Below, piece after piece: positions 33,171-45,862 of a stretch of DNA of 64,000 nucleotides. The stretch is from Marchantia polymorpha subsp. ruderalis (taxonomy: Eukaryota; Streptophyta; Marchantiopsida; Marchantiales; Marchantiaceae): positions 164,001 through 228,000 of the forward strand of contig AP031354.1 in the NCBI GenBank assembly GCA_037833965.1, given 5' to 3'. How positions within the stretch are numbered: position 1 is the stretch's first letter; the number at the start of each line of letters is the position of its first letter. The position numbers and the translations under genes are program-made. The notes below the pieces were generated by a model that saw only the letters and a list, made by a program, of their open reading frames with translations, did no database searches and had not been told where the DNA came from.

Positions 33171-36100
33171 CCTTGAATTTCAAGTGCATATTCGCTTGCT
33201 GTTTCTGTTGTGTTTATTGAATATATTTTAGTATTTTGATGTGTTTACATCTTGCATTTGTATATTCTTTAGATTAACACTTGTAAATCCGACTACTAGT
33301 ATTATTATTGCCGCTACCTAACTTCTAGATTGATAGCCAGATGCCATTGAGCCAAATCGTGAATTGCTATCAATAATCCAGAGAATTTTACTTACCTCTA
33401 CGTCTAACTACATCTAGCCAAAGAATTGCAAGATTTCCAGCGAGGTCCGTACGTGGCCAGAATAATTTTGGTTGTGGCAGATTTGTGTGCTATCAATACT
33501 TATACATTGCACCTATTTTTCTTCAATCCGGGAGACGATGGATATCATTGAGTGTTTTATTTAACTAGATCACGTTTTCTAGTTACTTTCTAGTTTTAAC
33601 ATCTCATTGCATCTAACTTTTTAATTTTCAGACCAAAAGTGGCCTTATTTCACTTCATTTTCCACAAATTTCCTAAACATACAATAAACTCAATGCCGAT
33701 CAATGATGTGATTTGATTTGGACTCAATCTTCAAGAGCATTTGATTTTTGAAAAAATATTAATACATTGCTTGAAATCAAGCTATATTTCACGATCTTTT
33801 GTAATTTGAACAAACAAAAGTTGCATAACCCTAACTAGACTTAAGAAGAATTATAACTGCCTTTAAAAGCTAAATGTTAGTTTATGATTTAAGTATATTT
33901 ATGTAGATAGTTCATGCTATAAAGAGAACATTTTTCATCTCATTTTTTTTAGCTTACAAGAATGATAATTTGTGTGGGTTTGTACAACTTAAATGTATTG
34001 AAGATTCAATCATATTAGTCACCAAGAAGATATGTTTGCAAGAATAACATATCCAAAGTTCAACAAAATTATATGCTGGCCATTAAGTTTTATGACATTA
34101 AGTTGTAGAGTAAGATATAACACAATCAAATATGATGGACGTGATTACAATCTGTTATGGAAAAAAGAAAAAATAAACAAGCTAAACTCTACCAGTTTGA
34201 ACAATTTGTTGAAGTCAAAATAATTCATTTACGATGAGAAAAATTGGAAGAAATTTCATGATTAGGCTATAATTATTGTTATATTACATTTGTAAAATAT
34301 AAATCCAAAGCAAATGGATGAGTATGAAAATTTAAATTTGCTGTTTGAGTTTATTGAGCAATAGTTCAAATGAAAAAAGTTTTCAAATAAGTTGTACGAC
34401 TCTTTGAAAGTAATGAGCTTCAAGAAGAAAAAATTTGAAAAAACGATCCAAGATCAAATTAATGCATTTAGTGATCTTGTTATTGATCTTTATAATTTTA
34501 GATTAAAAAATAATAGATAAAAAGAAAATTCTTCATTTTCTAAGTTTATTTAACTGCATCTTATCAATTATAAACAAAAGAATATCAATTTGGATATTTC
34601 ATGCAAAAAGCATCATACTTTTGGATATGCTAATGATGTGATGTGTTATGAGCTATGAGATTGAATTGTTTGTAAAATTATTATTGGTAAGCATATTTTT
34701 TTTGATGAGTCAAAATCAAATTGAAAGTGAAAAGAAAATTTTAAGACTTTGTAATAATAAGAAAAAAATTTCACTCATAAACGTTTACTGAAAGATTGAT
34801 CATTATAAATTTAGTGATGTGACACAATAAGAGTTTTGTTACATATGAAGCAAATTTCAATTAAGCAAAAATTGAAGAAGCAAAATATCATAAAGAGTTT
34901 CAAATAATTGCATAATATAATGGAGGTTAGTCAAAATGATACACTAGTAAATCATCAAATTGGATTAATAAATTTTTTGTAAAGTATAATTTATAAACTA
35001 ATTTATTCATTTTTTAGGATCATGATATGAAAAGTAAAAATACTGATAACAATGCATCAAATTGTTTTTTAAGCATTGTCAAACAACCTTAAGCTTAAGA
35101 GACTATTAATAAGGTTGAGTGAAATATTTGGACGGAGCGTGAAATGTAATTATTGATGATAAACAATACGTGAAAGTTAATGAAGTTGTCAAGAAATTAA
35201 AGTTTGATTGAAAACAATTGGATGTACAAGTTGATGAACAATCCAGCATTAAAAAGAAAACAATCTTCAAAATCAAGTTGATAGCTAGAGATTTGATAAT
35301 GAAATATTTGAATTGCAATAAATTTTTTCCATCAAAAACAAAATATACTACAATTTGACTAATATGTGCATTTTTTCCAATATTTGATCTGATTATGAAT
35401 TATATAAATGTGATTCCATTAATTTTGAAAATAGTTTTAGGAAAGAAATCTAAAAAAAACAAATATCTAGCTTTGACAAGAAATTTCTAGAAAAAATCTT
35501 TATAGATTTTTAAAATCACTATAGCTTTCATAGTGGACTGAACTACATAAATAGCTCAGATAATTTTCCAATCAATGCACACAATACAAAGTGTAAAATA
35601 AAATTTTATTTTAAATAAAATTATTTCTATAGTCAATTTCAGCATCAATTTTGTCAAGCAAGGATTTGTCATTGTCTAATGAACCTTTCAAACAAAATAT
35701 CATTCAAGAATTCTTGAGGTTTGTGAAAATTCATTTTCAATTTTCAAATGCTTGTTGGTTGGATTTGACATGATATTTACTCATCTTGCTTACAGTTGAG
35801 CAAAATCAGATTTTATGTATATCATCAAATATATAAATCTCTTCAAAAATTCATCACAAAAATTGATTGCATCTTTTTCTCTCAATGGCATTGATTAAAT
35901 ATGAGTTGCAAAAGATTTAACTTATGTTGCTCAAAATTTTTAGTTTTTAAGAGTTTTTAACGTTAAATCTGTTAAAAACGTTAAATGTATTTGCTTTGAC
36001 TTCTGCATAGTCTTGCTTTTTCAAATCTTTACAAACATACATTTCAAATATAATCTTGAATTTATCTGAATACTTAATTTTAAATGCATATTTCAGTTGA

Positions 36101-36423
36101 TTCCTTAAGCTATTAACGTTGATTTGAGATCTAGCCAAATTGAACATGTCATTCATGTGATAACGTAGTTTTTTTTTTCCGAAACGAGAAGTTTGAGAAG
36201 TAGAAGACTAGTAATTTCAAACTTTTAGAATAAGAATACTACAAAATCGAGTTAATAGTGGATTTTGTGGTAAAGGTCCTGTTAGTAGTAGTGGAATCCA
36301 TTTAGCTTCCTCTCTTTCAAGTTTGTGATTTTACTTGTAGGCAGTAAAGTTGAATTAGATGAGTCATGATCTGATAGAGTAAAAACCTCATACCCCTTTT
36401 CAATTAGTAACAACTTGACTCAA
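33171..36423. other. AT-rich decayed repeat DNA
   Basis: No intact gene. Low-complexity lysine/asparagine-rich frames on the + strand (about 34030-34800, including DQINAFSDLVIDLYNF and CKKHHTFGYAND) and the minus-strand frame 35947-36156 look like decayed retroelement gag-type sequence. This is a guess from composition and context next to the copia fossil. Confidence 0.35.
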
Positions 36424-37352
36424 TTAGGTTTTGATATATAGAGCTCGGCTCGCTGGTTCTAACGAACCCAAGAACTCTTGAAACGGATAAGTGATCATTG
36501 AGTTATGAGTGTCGGAAGTGGTTAGTATGGATATGCGAAGGTGCAGAAGGGCCTTCGGCCGAATGGACTTCAGACTTCGGCCGAAGAGCCTTTTGACTTC
36601 GGCATTAACCCCTTCGCCTTTCAGTCTTCGGCCTTGGAGCATGAATCTTCGCGTTGGAGTGTCAATTGGAGTTGAAATTTGAAAGGGTTGTTGGCTTTAG
36701 CCGTGCACACATACGTGCAAAATTTCAGCCTCAACGAAGTCCGTTTGAAGAAATTATTAATTCGGAGCTTTGAGTTTGAGTTTGTGTGAACCCTCGTACT
36801 TCGGACTTGAAGGAATTTGTAGAGGCAATTCAAGCACATGGTGGAGTTAGAGCGTCGAGTGAAGGAATTGACAATCAACGAAGTAGCAAGGTATCGGCAA
36901 TTAGATATGAAGCTCAAATTGTTCATCTTCGGTTTGGAGGAGACGAAGGAGACTTGGAATTGGAACTGTCAGCCGTTTTGAGAAGGATAGGAATAGATAG
37001 GAACCCAGCGGGCGTTGTAACTGCCGGGTCGGATGGCGTTGCGCTTGTTGGAAGCTCGCAGTACAGCGAGTGACATCTCGGAGTGTTAGTTAGGAATAAA
37101 TAGATCCAAGGCTCTTCCTTTGGAGGGGCTTTTTCCATTAGTTAGTTTCTTCTGCACGTTTTTGAAATTGAGAATCTTGTCACCGTGTGCGAGTTGCTTC
37201 AATTTGTCAAAGATACTGCATCTAAAGTAGATAGTTCAATTCAGATGTTCTGAGTAGCGTATGGCTAGTTTAGGATATAAGCAAATCAGTAAATTGGAAG
37301 CTAAATGTAGCTGGCTGAGTGAGTAATCTTGGAAAATCCCCCCCCCCCCCAA
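36424..37352 (+). repeat. Repetitive coiled-coil ORF family, copy B
   Basis: The left end (AGAGCTCG, GTTCTAACGAACCCAAGAAC, AGTTATGAGTGTCGGAAGTGG) matches, inverted, the right end of copy C (about 42350-42430). The right end (AGATCCAAGGCTCTTCC, AAGATACTGCATCT, AAGCAAATCAGTAAA) matches the tail of copy A. The interior is shorter than in C. Near 36550-36650 several CTTCGGCCGAAG-type motifs occur. A run of ten C bases at about 37340 ends the recognisable part. Confidence 0.65.
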
Positions 37353-39947
37353 AATACAGAGTGCAGTGTTGAGTGCGATTAATGTAGGCTTTGATTAAAC
37401 AATTTTCAGGTTGTGTGTGTGATTATACTCTAATCTTTGGACCTTCGGCCGTAATCGAGCAATGTATTCTAAGAGTGACATGTGCTTGAGAAGTAAAACT
37501 CTTCAATAGAATGTCAATTTGTGACATTACTTGGTTCTCTGGTGTTGTTTCTGTCCTCGTGGGATCGGATCTTTATCATTATACTCCATTTCGGTAATGA
37601 TCTGTTATTACAATTCACATAGAGTGTTAAAATTATAAGATGAAATATCTTATCATTACCCGAAACAATTCCGTCACACCGTCTCTCACCTATCGCCTAA
37701 GTACGGAGTTCTACCCACCAAGCAGAGCATACGGCTCTGACACGCACAAAACAACAAAGCAAAAAATGAAAGACTTACTTGGACTCCCTTCCTCTTTTCA
37801 TACTTTTTTTCAGCCCTTGGCCGTTCGTAGCATTTCAGCATGATCGGTCGTAGTTGTTCATCATGGACGGTCGCGGCTAGTTGCGCTTAAATGTCGCCGC
37901 ACTCGTACAATATAATGGTTCTAATCTCTGCCTAAGTCCATCCGGCTTCGAGTCAAGTCCAACTGGAAACAGGTCCAACCGTTCGGCACGAACTTTTCAC
38001 GAGTCCTTCCGGCTAGCTATTTCTCGGACCAACCATCTTATCCTGTAATTACTACATTCTAAGCTACAAACTTATTTATTCTAATACGGAAACTTCAAAA
38101 AATTTTAAATTTTTGGACCGGAAATACTTTTCCGGCCGGTTAACAGTGAAATTCACTTTCCACAATAATAAACTTCCATCTTTGTTCTTGTTGATGGACA
38201 ACTTAGATTTTAACATCTTGTCTTGATCTATAGTTTTCAACTTGTGTTGAACTTGTCTTTTCCCAAGCAAATAGTCATTACGTACATTGTATTTCATAAG
38301 ATTGTATCCTGCTACTCTATGTCATGATTGTCATTTTTTTAGTTGAATTTTTAAGTTGTTTCTTCATCTGGTTGTAAAAATAATTCTTCTTTTCTATTTT
38401 ATGTGAAAAAAATCACTCATAAAGAATATAACTTTAGAGTATATATTATATAATCTTTGAGAGTGAATTACTCTACATCAATTCTATCACATTCAAGTAA
38501 GCTCGAGTGTAGTGCTTTTAAACTCAAAAATCTTAATAAAGACTATATGCAACATCTTTCCAAGTTTTTTTTCTATTGAATAAAATATATAAAATCAAAG
38601 ATTGCAAATAATCATCCTTACGCTAAAAAAACAAGAAAAACAACATCATTCAGATTTTTGTGCTCAATGTTAACAATCAAGAGAGTAAAATGTTACCAAC
38701 TAACCTCTAAATAATAAAAAAATTCTCCATTGCAAAATTCTTTTGATTCTTGTAATATTGTAAGATGTACAAAAGAGCCAACATTTGCAACAAATGCACA
38801 ATTATCAACAATGCTTACTAGCAACCAGTATTTTCAATTGATAACATCAATAGTTGAAGTCCACTTTGGATTTATCTCTTCACAAACTATTTCGAAGTCA
38901 AAGATGCAAGAATAGATAATATCAATCGCTCTTGTGACTTTTTCACAATAAACTCCACTAGGATTCCACAATATGATGTCCGTAGCCATTCATTTCACAA
39001 CTCAAAAAACTAAATCTGAGTTTTAAATTTAGAATACTTTTATATTTTGTAATGTTGTGTGCAAGTTTCACATGTAATGTTTGAAATAAAAGATTGTTGA
39101 AAACACTTGATAGATGTTGCTCAAACCAAAACATTTGTTCTTTAAAGAACATTGAAAAATCAAATATGTGACTATGTATCAAAATAGACAGGAGGTGTTA
39201 AATTATCTCCACATGAATTTCATGACAAGCCATCAAGCCATCGTAGTTGAACAATGAAACCCTAACCAAGTTCAGTGAACAACGCAAATTTCATAGATAA
39301 TTTAAATACATCAACATCAAGTGCATTTAAAGAAAAGTAAATTGTGAAGTACATCAACATCAAGTGCATTTAAAGAAAAGTAAATTGTGAAGATTATGAC
39401 AACTTAAAATGAACAAAAAAGATAATAGAACTTGAATAATTGTGATATTGAGATGAATATGGACCACTCATTTATTTCTTCTTGCACTCTATGCAATGCT
39501 ACTCTATTTTAGAAATAGCATTCTATTTAGCAATCATTCAAACTCAAGATTTGCATAATTGCTAAGTTGTTGCTTGATTTGAAATATGATGAAAATATTT
39601 CACTTATTAACTATTGGACTAATGTTTTTCAGACTTTCAAGTGTATTTCATAAACATTTTATCCAAAAATTGAATGATGTTATTGCGTGATCTCATTCAA
39701 CTAACTATTTTTTCCCAATCCTTGATGATTTGTGTTGATTTCAATCTATACGTTATTTTTTAGAAATATTGGTTATCAAAAGTATAGAATGATTGTTAAA
39801 AAAATCTTTTGCACATAGCTTGCTCCAACACAACAAAATTTCTTGAGCATTCACACACTCCATGCCGTCATTATGTGTAAGGTTAACCTGTGTCTAACAC
39901 AAACCGTAATTAGTCTGTGTTAACAAGTTTCTTCCAACATGTTGTCA
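37353..39947. other. Unassigned repeat-like DNA
   Basis: At 37660-38060 there is a GC-richer block (CCGAAACAATTCCGTCACAC..., TCCGGCTAGCTATTTCTCGG) that looks like dispersed-repeat sequence but has no domain. From 38060 to 39300 the DNA is AT-rich. A perfect two-copy 43-bp tandem repeat (unit start ACATCAACATCAAGTGCATT) lies at 39308-39393. Confidence 0.4.
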
Positions 39948-40310
39948 CCTACGGCTTAGTTCTAGTTAATCCATGTTCATACGAAGAAAGCTATGATTTA
40001 GTTTTACTTTCTAGAATTTATCGTTAAAACTATATATGGATTATAGAAACTACTTTCTTCAAGACTTGGAATAAAAGTAAATTTATAAGTTAAATCTGCG
40101 TCATCTTAACCGTAGTTAGGCTTAGCCCCTAGTTGGAATTTGAGATACTTAACCCTAGGATGGACACATTTCAGTTCAGTCCCACATGTACATCTACGGA
40201 GAGTTCAACGAGCAAGAGCTAAGCGATGGAGGCCTGATGTAATATTTTTGCTTTAGTCAAGCATTGATCTCAATCATGGATGTAGCCTCATGCGGAGATG
40301 AACCATATTT
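39948..40310 (+). mobile_element. Copia-type LTR fragment
   Basis: Plus-strand block related to the minus-strand LTR at 30275-30725: shared CTACGGCTTAGTT, TTTACTTTCTAGAA and ACTTCTTCAAGA-type phrases. It ends in ATGGATGTAGCC followed by GATGAACCA, as copia LTR 3' ends commonly do. No internal copia coding region is attached. It is a broken, old fragment. Confidence 0.6.
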
Positions 40311-40714
40311 TTTACAACAGTTACATAAGACTTTACTAATAAATATATATTTTATATAAAAAAAATTAAAATGCAATATATCTAAAATTTTATTTCATTT
40401 TTTTTTAGGATTTTTACATTGGTGTGTGATTCTAGTTTGTGATTTTTGGTGTGTGATTCTATTGATTCTTGTACACTTCAGGTCATATTGCCACAAGACA
40501 TGCACAATTGTCAACAGAGCCAATATCCATGCATTCACACTATGTAGGTATCACATGTGCAAATTTATATCAGCTAATCTCATCATTTTTGTTGATCTTT
40601 TCATCATCATCTTGCGTTTGATCAATTTTGCTTTGATATCAACTTTAACTTATATTCACAAAATTAATAAAATGCACAAACATATGCATCAATACAAACA
40701 TACATGATACGTAA

Positions 40715-42440
40715 CTACGAACTTCTACCATAGTAGAAGTAGACAGACTCCGCTTGATCTCGTGCCGTCAGAGTCGATGTCAGCTCCTCCACACAACGAG
40801 ATACTTTCTCAAATCCCGTTCGAGACAATTTCAATCTATCCCGAAGTTCTACCGTCACCTTTTGCGCATTGCCAATGTCAACTCGAATATCCTTGCACTC
40901 TAGCTTAATCTGCGTACAAAGGCTGTTCTCAACCGCTAGCTTCCGCCAAAAATCTATACACTCCGACTCCTTTGCCTGAAGTTGCGCTTCTATCTCCTGC
41001 AAGGTAACTGTCATGGTCGCACACTTGGAAGTAAAGTTTGCAGCTCGTTCTGCTACCTTCGCAATTGCTTCCACCTTCATCTTAATACTCTTGCGCACTA
41101 ACTCTACATAAGATGTTGCACACTCTAGCACCAAATACTTCACCATCTTTCCATCTAAATACTTCACTAATAGAATTATCCTATCACTCAAAAGATCAGC
41201 TAAACCAAACTCTGCCGTTTTTGGCTCCTCGACCAAAGATCCTTCGCCGTAGTCAAATTTGACAGTACCAGAAGACATCTAACACAAAGGCATCGTCGGT
41301 TGCTCCGTGACAGTCTTCTCCACTTCCACCACCACTCGTTCCAAAAGTTCTTTGCCTGAATTGGCTCTACCGCCGACTCTTTCAACTCTGTAGGCACATC
41401 CGAAGTTGTCTTACCCGAAGGCCGAAGATCTTCTGCCAAAGACACTTGTGATTGATCTGAAGGCCGAAGGCGTTGATCCAAACTTTTGGTCTCGGTTTCA
41501 TCTTCCATTTCTTTGCCTTCCGCCAACTGGCCATCCATAGGCACGACCAAAGGTTGCCACTTTGAAGGCCGAAGGTCTTCCGTCGAAGGCCATTCGTCCT
41601 CCGTTCCTACTTGATGCGCTTCCACTTCAATCCATTCTGCCGAAGTTAATTGATGTTGCAATGTTGCTTCACTACACTCTGTACTCTGCACTTTCTCTCT
41701 CCGTCGACGTCGTGCCTTCACCTTACTGCGAGATTGCGAGATTACTGTCTTAGACAACTTCACAAATGTCTTCTCCTCGGACTGTGTCATCTTCACGCTT
41801 TGACTGTCGTAAGTGTAATCGTCTGCCTCACTTGCACACAGGCCGAAGACTTGAGCCCAATGCTCAATCGTCCAACTCTCAGGTTTGCCGCGAATCTCAT
41901 TGCTTTTCGGCACGCATCTCTCATGCCACTCTTTCAAAATCGCCGCAAAAACTCAATTCCATCCTCAAAGCAAGAATTTGAGCTTGGCCGCTATCATTTC
42001 ATTGCGATACGTTCTCAATCCAAACTCCAGCACTTTCAATGTCGTCAATCAAAGTTCTAAAGCTTGCCTCATTGCTGCGCTCTCAAATTTCACTCGCAAT
42101 CCTTGTTGAGCTCTCAATTCAAAAATGCACTCTCCCAAAATGTCGGCGCGGAACTCATGTTTCTGCTAATGTCTCTCACCGTCCTAACTGCATCGTGAAC
42201 GTGTGCGAATTGGTAGTACAAGTACTAAAGTTTTCCTTCCGGTTGGCGCCTCCTTTAACTACGTTGAAGGCCCTTCTGTTGTAAAGCCAAAAATGTTTAC
42301 GCCGAAGTCCGAAGGCCGAAGGTTCTTCTTCGTCTTCGCCTTACCATGTCATCCACTTTCTACACTCGTAACTCGGAATTCTGTCGTACATTTTTGAAGT
42401 TCTTGGGCTTGTTAGAACGAATATGTCGAGCTCTATCTAT
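40715..42440 (-). repeat. Repetitive coiled-coil ORF family, copy C (longest)
   Basis: Minus-strand frames at 41200-41937 and 40715-41278. The first begins MKEWHERCVPKSNEIRGKPE and continues with SWTIEHWAQVFGLCASEADD, then repeats of LRPS (DLRPSKW, RLRPSDQ, DLRPSGK) encoded by CGAAGGCC-type motifs. The second has LVKYLDGKMVKYL, SYVELVRK, QEIEAQLQAKESE and a heptad coiled coil to the end. I recall this N-terminal wording from predicted Marchantia polymorpha proteins. Function is unknown. The copy looks damaged, and its status as host gene or mobile-element cargo is open. Confidence 0.65.
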
Positions 42441-43930
42441 CAAGATTCTGCCTAAGTCAAGTTACCACTAATTGAAAAAGTTATGAATCATTTACTCTAG
42501 TAGATCATAATTCATCTTATTCAACTTTATTGCCTGCAAGTAGAAACACTACTCCATCCGAGAGGTATACAACAAGGACTCAACTATTCCTAACTTGGCA
42601 TCTACTACAAAATCCACTATTTAATCTACTTCTAAGTATTCTTATACTAAAAGTTTAAATTCCTATACATCTACTCCTTAAACTTCATCGTTTCAAAAAA
42701 AATTTTGAAAAACTACGTTACCACAATGATACAATGGTTTTGACTTTTTTATCGAGCTATGTTTTTAGAACTAGCAAAAATATTTACATATTATCTTGTA
42801 TTTTATTTATATGGAAATTAAATTAATCTTTATAACACACTTATATATAAGATTATAACAAAAAATTTTATAAATAGATTTTTTAATGAACATCCATATT
42901 TATATGTAATAGTTATAAGTTTTTAAATTCTTACATTATTTTACTTAAATTACTAATTTTGAGAAAAATATTTTGCTTGATGATACTTTCAAATGTTAAA
43001 TTTTCAAATTATAAATTTCTTAAAATTTTTTATGTGTTTTGCTCTCTTGATTTTATTTCTGTTCAGATTAATTGCTAATTTATTCTAACATAATATTGTT
43101 GAAACCTTAACTATACCGACATATTTTTGACAGTTAAATTTCAATTTATATTTTTAAAGGTAACTTATCAAGTCATAAATATAGAAGTTAAAAGCCCCAA
43201 GATCCAAGCAAAAATCCCTTTGGGAATTTAGCTTTTAAAAAAGTCTTTGAAATTGAAATTGAAAAATTTTATAATAATTACTTTCAATTAAAAAAATGAT
43301 GAGTATTTTGAATCACATTTTATAATCATACAATAGTGAATGAAAATGTATTGCATCTAGATGAATTTATTGTATTGTGTGATTATTACCTAATTATTGT
43401 CAACTAGAGATGTTTTACATAAACATCTCTAGTTTTGTTTGTTAATACATCTATGTATTTTGCATGCTTTATACTTCATTCAAACTACTATTCAGTTTAG
43501 CGACTAATGAAAGTATCATGATGATTCTTCAAACATCAAAGTAGTGATGTAATTGAATGTGAAAAAGTTATATTACACTTATTATGTCATGCTTGTTTTC
43601 AATAGAAAAATAATCTTATATCATAATTCACTATTGCATCTTTTTATGATTCTTAAAGTTGTATTGCAACTATCTGAACTATGTAAAAAACACCAAAAAA
43701 TTTCTAAGATTGGAAAATAGTTCAAATATATAATTTTTTTCATCATGCTTTAGTTTCTAAATAGATGGAAATTCTTCAAATTTCATAATCAAATTATTAT
43801 CAAATCTATTCATGAAATTTTATAGTTCATTGACGTAGCGAACATCATTGCAAGCATATGGCTTGTCTCTCAAACTAAAAATCTCTAATTATGATAGTAT
43901 AATATAGTTCTATACTTTTCATCAATGAAT
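42441..43930. other. AT-rich spacer with one perfect hairpin
   Basis: No gene seen. A perfect 14-bp inverted repeat (stem AACTAGAGATGTTT, 5-base loop) lies at 43402-43434. The rest is AT-rich low-complexity sequence. Confidence 0.5.
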
Positions 43931-44226
43931 TGCTATAGTGCTCATAGATCTAGTTCTATTGTTTAAGCAAAAGACATAATCATGAAAGTCAAGCTCAAAA
44001 GTGTTGCTATACTGCTCATAGACCTAGTTCTATTGTTTAAGCAAAAGACATAATCATGAAAATCAAGCTCAAAAGTATTGCTATACTGCTCATAGACCTC
44101 GTTCTATTGTTTAAGCAAAAGACATAATCATGAAAAGCAAGCTCAAAAGTATTGCTATACTGCTCATAGACCTAATTCTATTGTTTAAGCAAAAGACATA
44201 ATCATGAAAATCAAGCTCAAAAGTAT
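43931..44226. repeat. 74-bp satellite, four tandem copies
   Basis: Units start at 43931, 44005, 44079 and 44153 with TGCTATACTGCTCATAGAC and run through AAGCAAAAGACATAATCATG. They differ at only a few positions. A GTGTATGTATGTG / (TTTA)n microsatellite follows at 44226-44275. Confidence 0.9.
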
Positions 44227-44302
44227 GTGTGTATGTATGTGTATATTTATTTATTTATTTATTTACTTGATTTAGCTTGACATTCATGAATATAACTTTA
44301 AT

Positions 44303-45057
44303 AAGGGAGTGGCTAGTTATCCCTCACTTTTGGTTAATTATCCTTCACCCTACTACACTCTCTTCTATGATTGATCAGATGCAAGGACAAGATTTTTGTC
44401 ATTGCCATCTAATCCATTAGGCCCCTGTATGTCCGCCTTTCTCTCTTCCCCGTGTACACCGCAGTAAAAGTTTGACCCATGTTGGCCCCCGTGTCTCCTC
44501 CTCCTCCTATTTTTGTTGCCATCGGGTATCGAGGAGCTCCACCTCCTCAGCCATCCAATGATGAGCTCTTGTCTCCAATAAAAATGCAGCAAAATTCCAA
44601 CTAGATGCTGCAGAATCTCATGGTCATGACATCGCTTGATGCAACACTTTCGGAGCCATCGTCATCTTCCTTTGTCATCGTCAGTGCAACGAAGGTTTTT
44701 GGATTATCCCCATTTTTGTCTCTTTGACAGTCGCGCCTCGAGAAAGATTCTCTTAACCTCCAGCCCTGTAGTAGTCAAAGTCTGGTATCTCCAAGAGAGA
44801 TGCGGGAGGGCAGATCCTAATGAGGTGGGGCTCTCGGATCTCCAAAGGCGACGGAAATAGGAGGAGTATGAGGAGCCAAACTTTTACTACGGAGTATACG
44901 CGGGAGTGAGAAAAGCGGACATACATGGGCTTAAGGAATCAACGGGCAATGACAGAGATCCCGTCACATCTTTGCATCTTGCCAATCAAAGAAGAGAGTA
45001 TAGTAGGATGAGAGATAATTAGCCAAAAGTGAGGGAAAACTAGTCTCTTTCCTTATC
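44303..45057. mobile_element. Foldback DNA element with about 290-bp inverted arms
   Basis: The left end reads GGGAGTGGCTAGTTATCCCT then CACTTTTGG; the right end, reverse-complemented, reads GGAAAGAGACTAGTTTTCCC then TCACTTTTGG. The complementarity continues far inwards: TCATTGCC, GTATGTCCGC, AGTAAAAGTTTG and CTCCTCCTATTT occur in the same order in both arms. Arms are about 290 bp at roughly 75-80 percent identity, around a spacer of about 170 bp (44590-44770). No transposase is encoded, so it is a non-autonomous foldback/MITE-like element. No clear target duplication was identified. Related ends lie at 4895-4951 and 5652-5690. Confidence 0.82.
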
Positions 45058-45218
45058 AAATACAATAGAGATGCATATAGTACATGCTCAAGCGAATGAT
45101 AATAACTAATAATAATATTAGTTAATATATAATTTCTACTAATTCTATTTAGTAATTTAATGAATGGACTGAAAGCTTACTATTCACCTGGCGGAGATGG
45201 TGAAGACCTAGACTTTGA

Positions 45219-45862
45219 GAAACTTCCTATCTTTGTTGATCTTGTCATTGAGGTGTAATATCTTCTGTTTCATGAAAGTATGGATAGGTTAGATGGCGGA
45301 AGCATTGATTTGCCCTGCATTTTACTTAACTAAGGCCAAACTTATACTTAGATTTAGATGTTTTGGTTACTTTTGTTAATGATGTGGTTTCAAATTTCAC
45401 CTAGTTACATATTTCATATGCGACATATTTTTCAAAGCTCACTATCTGCAGATAATGAGATCAGAATCCAGAAGATCTTTTGGATGTAAGATGAATGAAA
45501 TTTAGGCTCAAGTAACGTATTTGTTACTTTGATTTCTGGAAACTTCCTATCTTTGTTGATCTTGTCATTGAGGTGTAATATCTTCTGTTTCATGAAAGTA
45601 TGGATAGGTTAGATGGCGGAAGCATTGATTTTCCCTGCATTTTACTTAACTAAGGCCAAACTTATACTTAGATTTAGATATTTTGGTTACTTTTGTTAAT
45701 GATGTGGTTTCAAATTTCACCTATTTCACATATTTCATATGCGACATATTTTTCAAAGCTCACTATCTGCAGAGAATGAGATCAGAATCCAGAAGATCTT
45801 TTGGATGTAAGATGAAGGAAATTTAGGCTAAAGTAACGTATTTGTTACTTTGATTTCTGGAT
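45219..45862. repeat. 320-bp tandem duplication, nearly identical copies
   Basis: Copy 1 is 45219-45538 and copy 2 is 45539-45862. Both start GAAACTTCCTATCTTTGTTG and end with TACTTTGATTTCTGG. Only a handful of differences are seen, so the duplication is recent. No gene lies in it. Confidence 0.93.

Noticed and set aside
43931-44226. CRISPR-like array
   Set aside because: The repeats are direct and contiguous without unique spacers; this is a plain 74-bp satellite in a plant genome.
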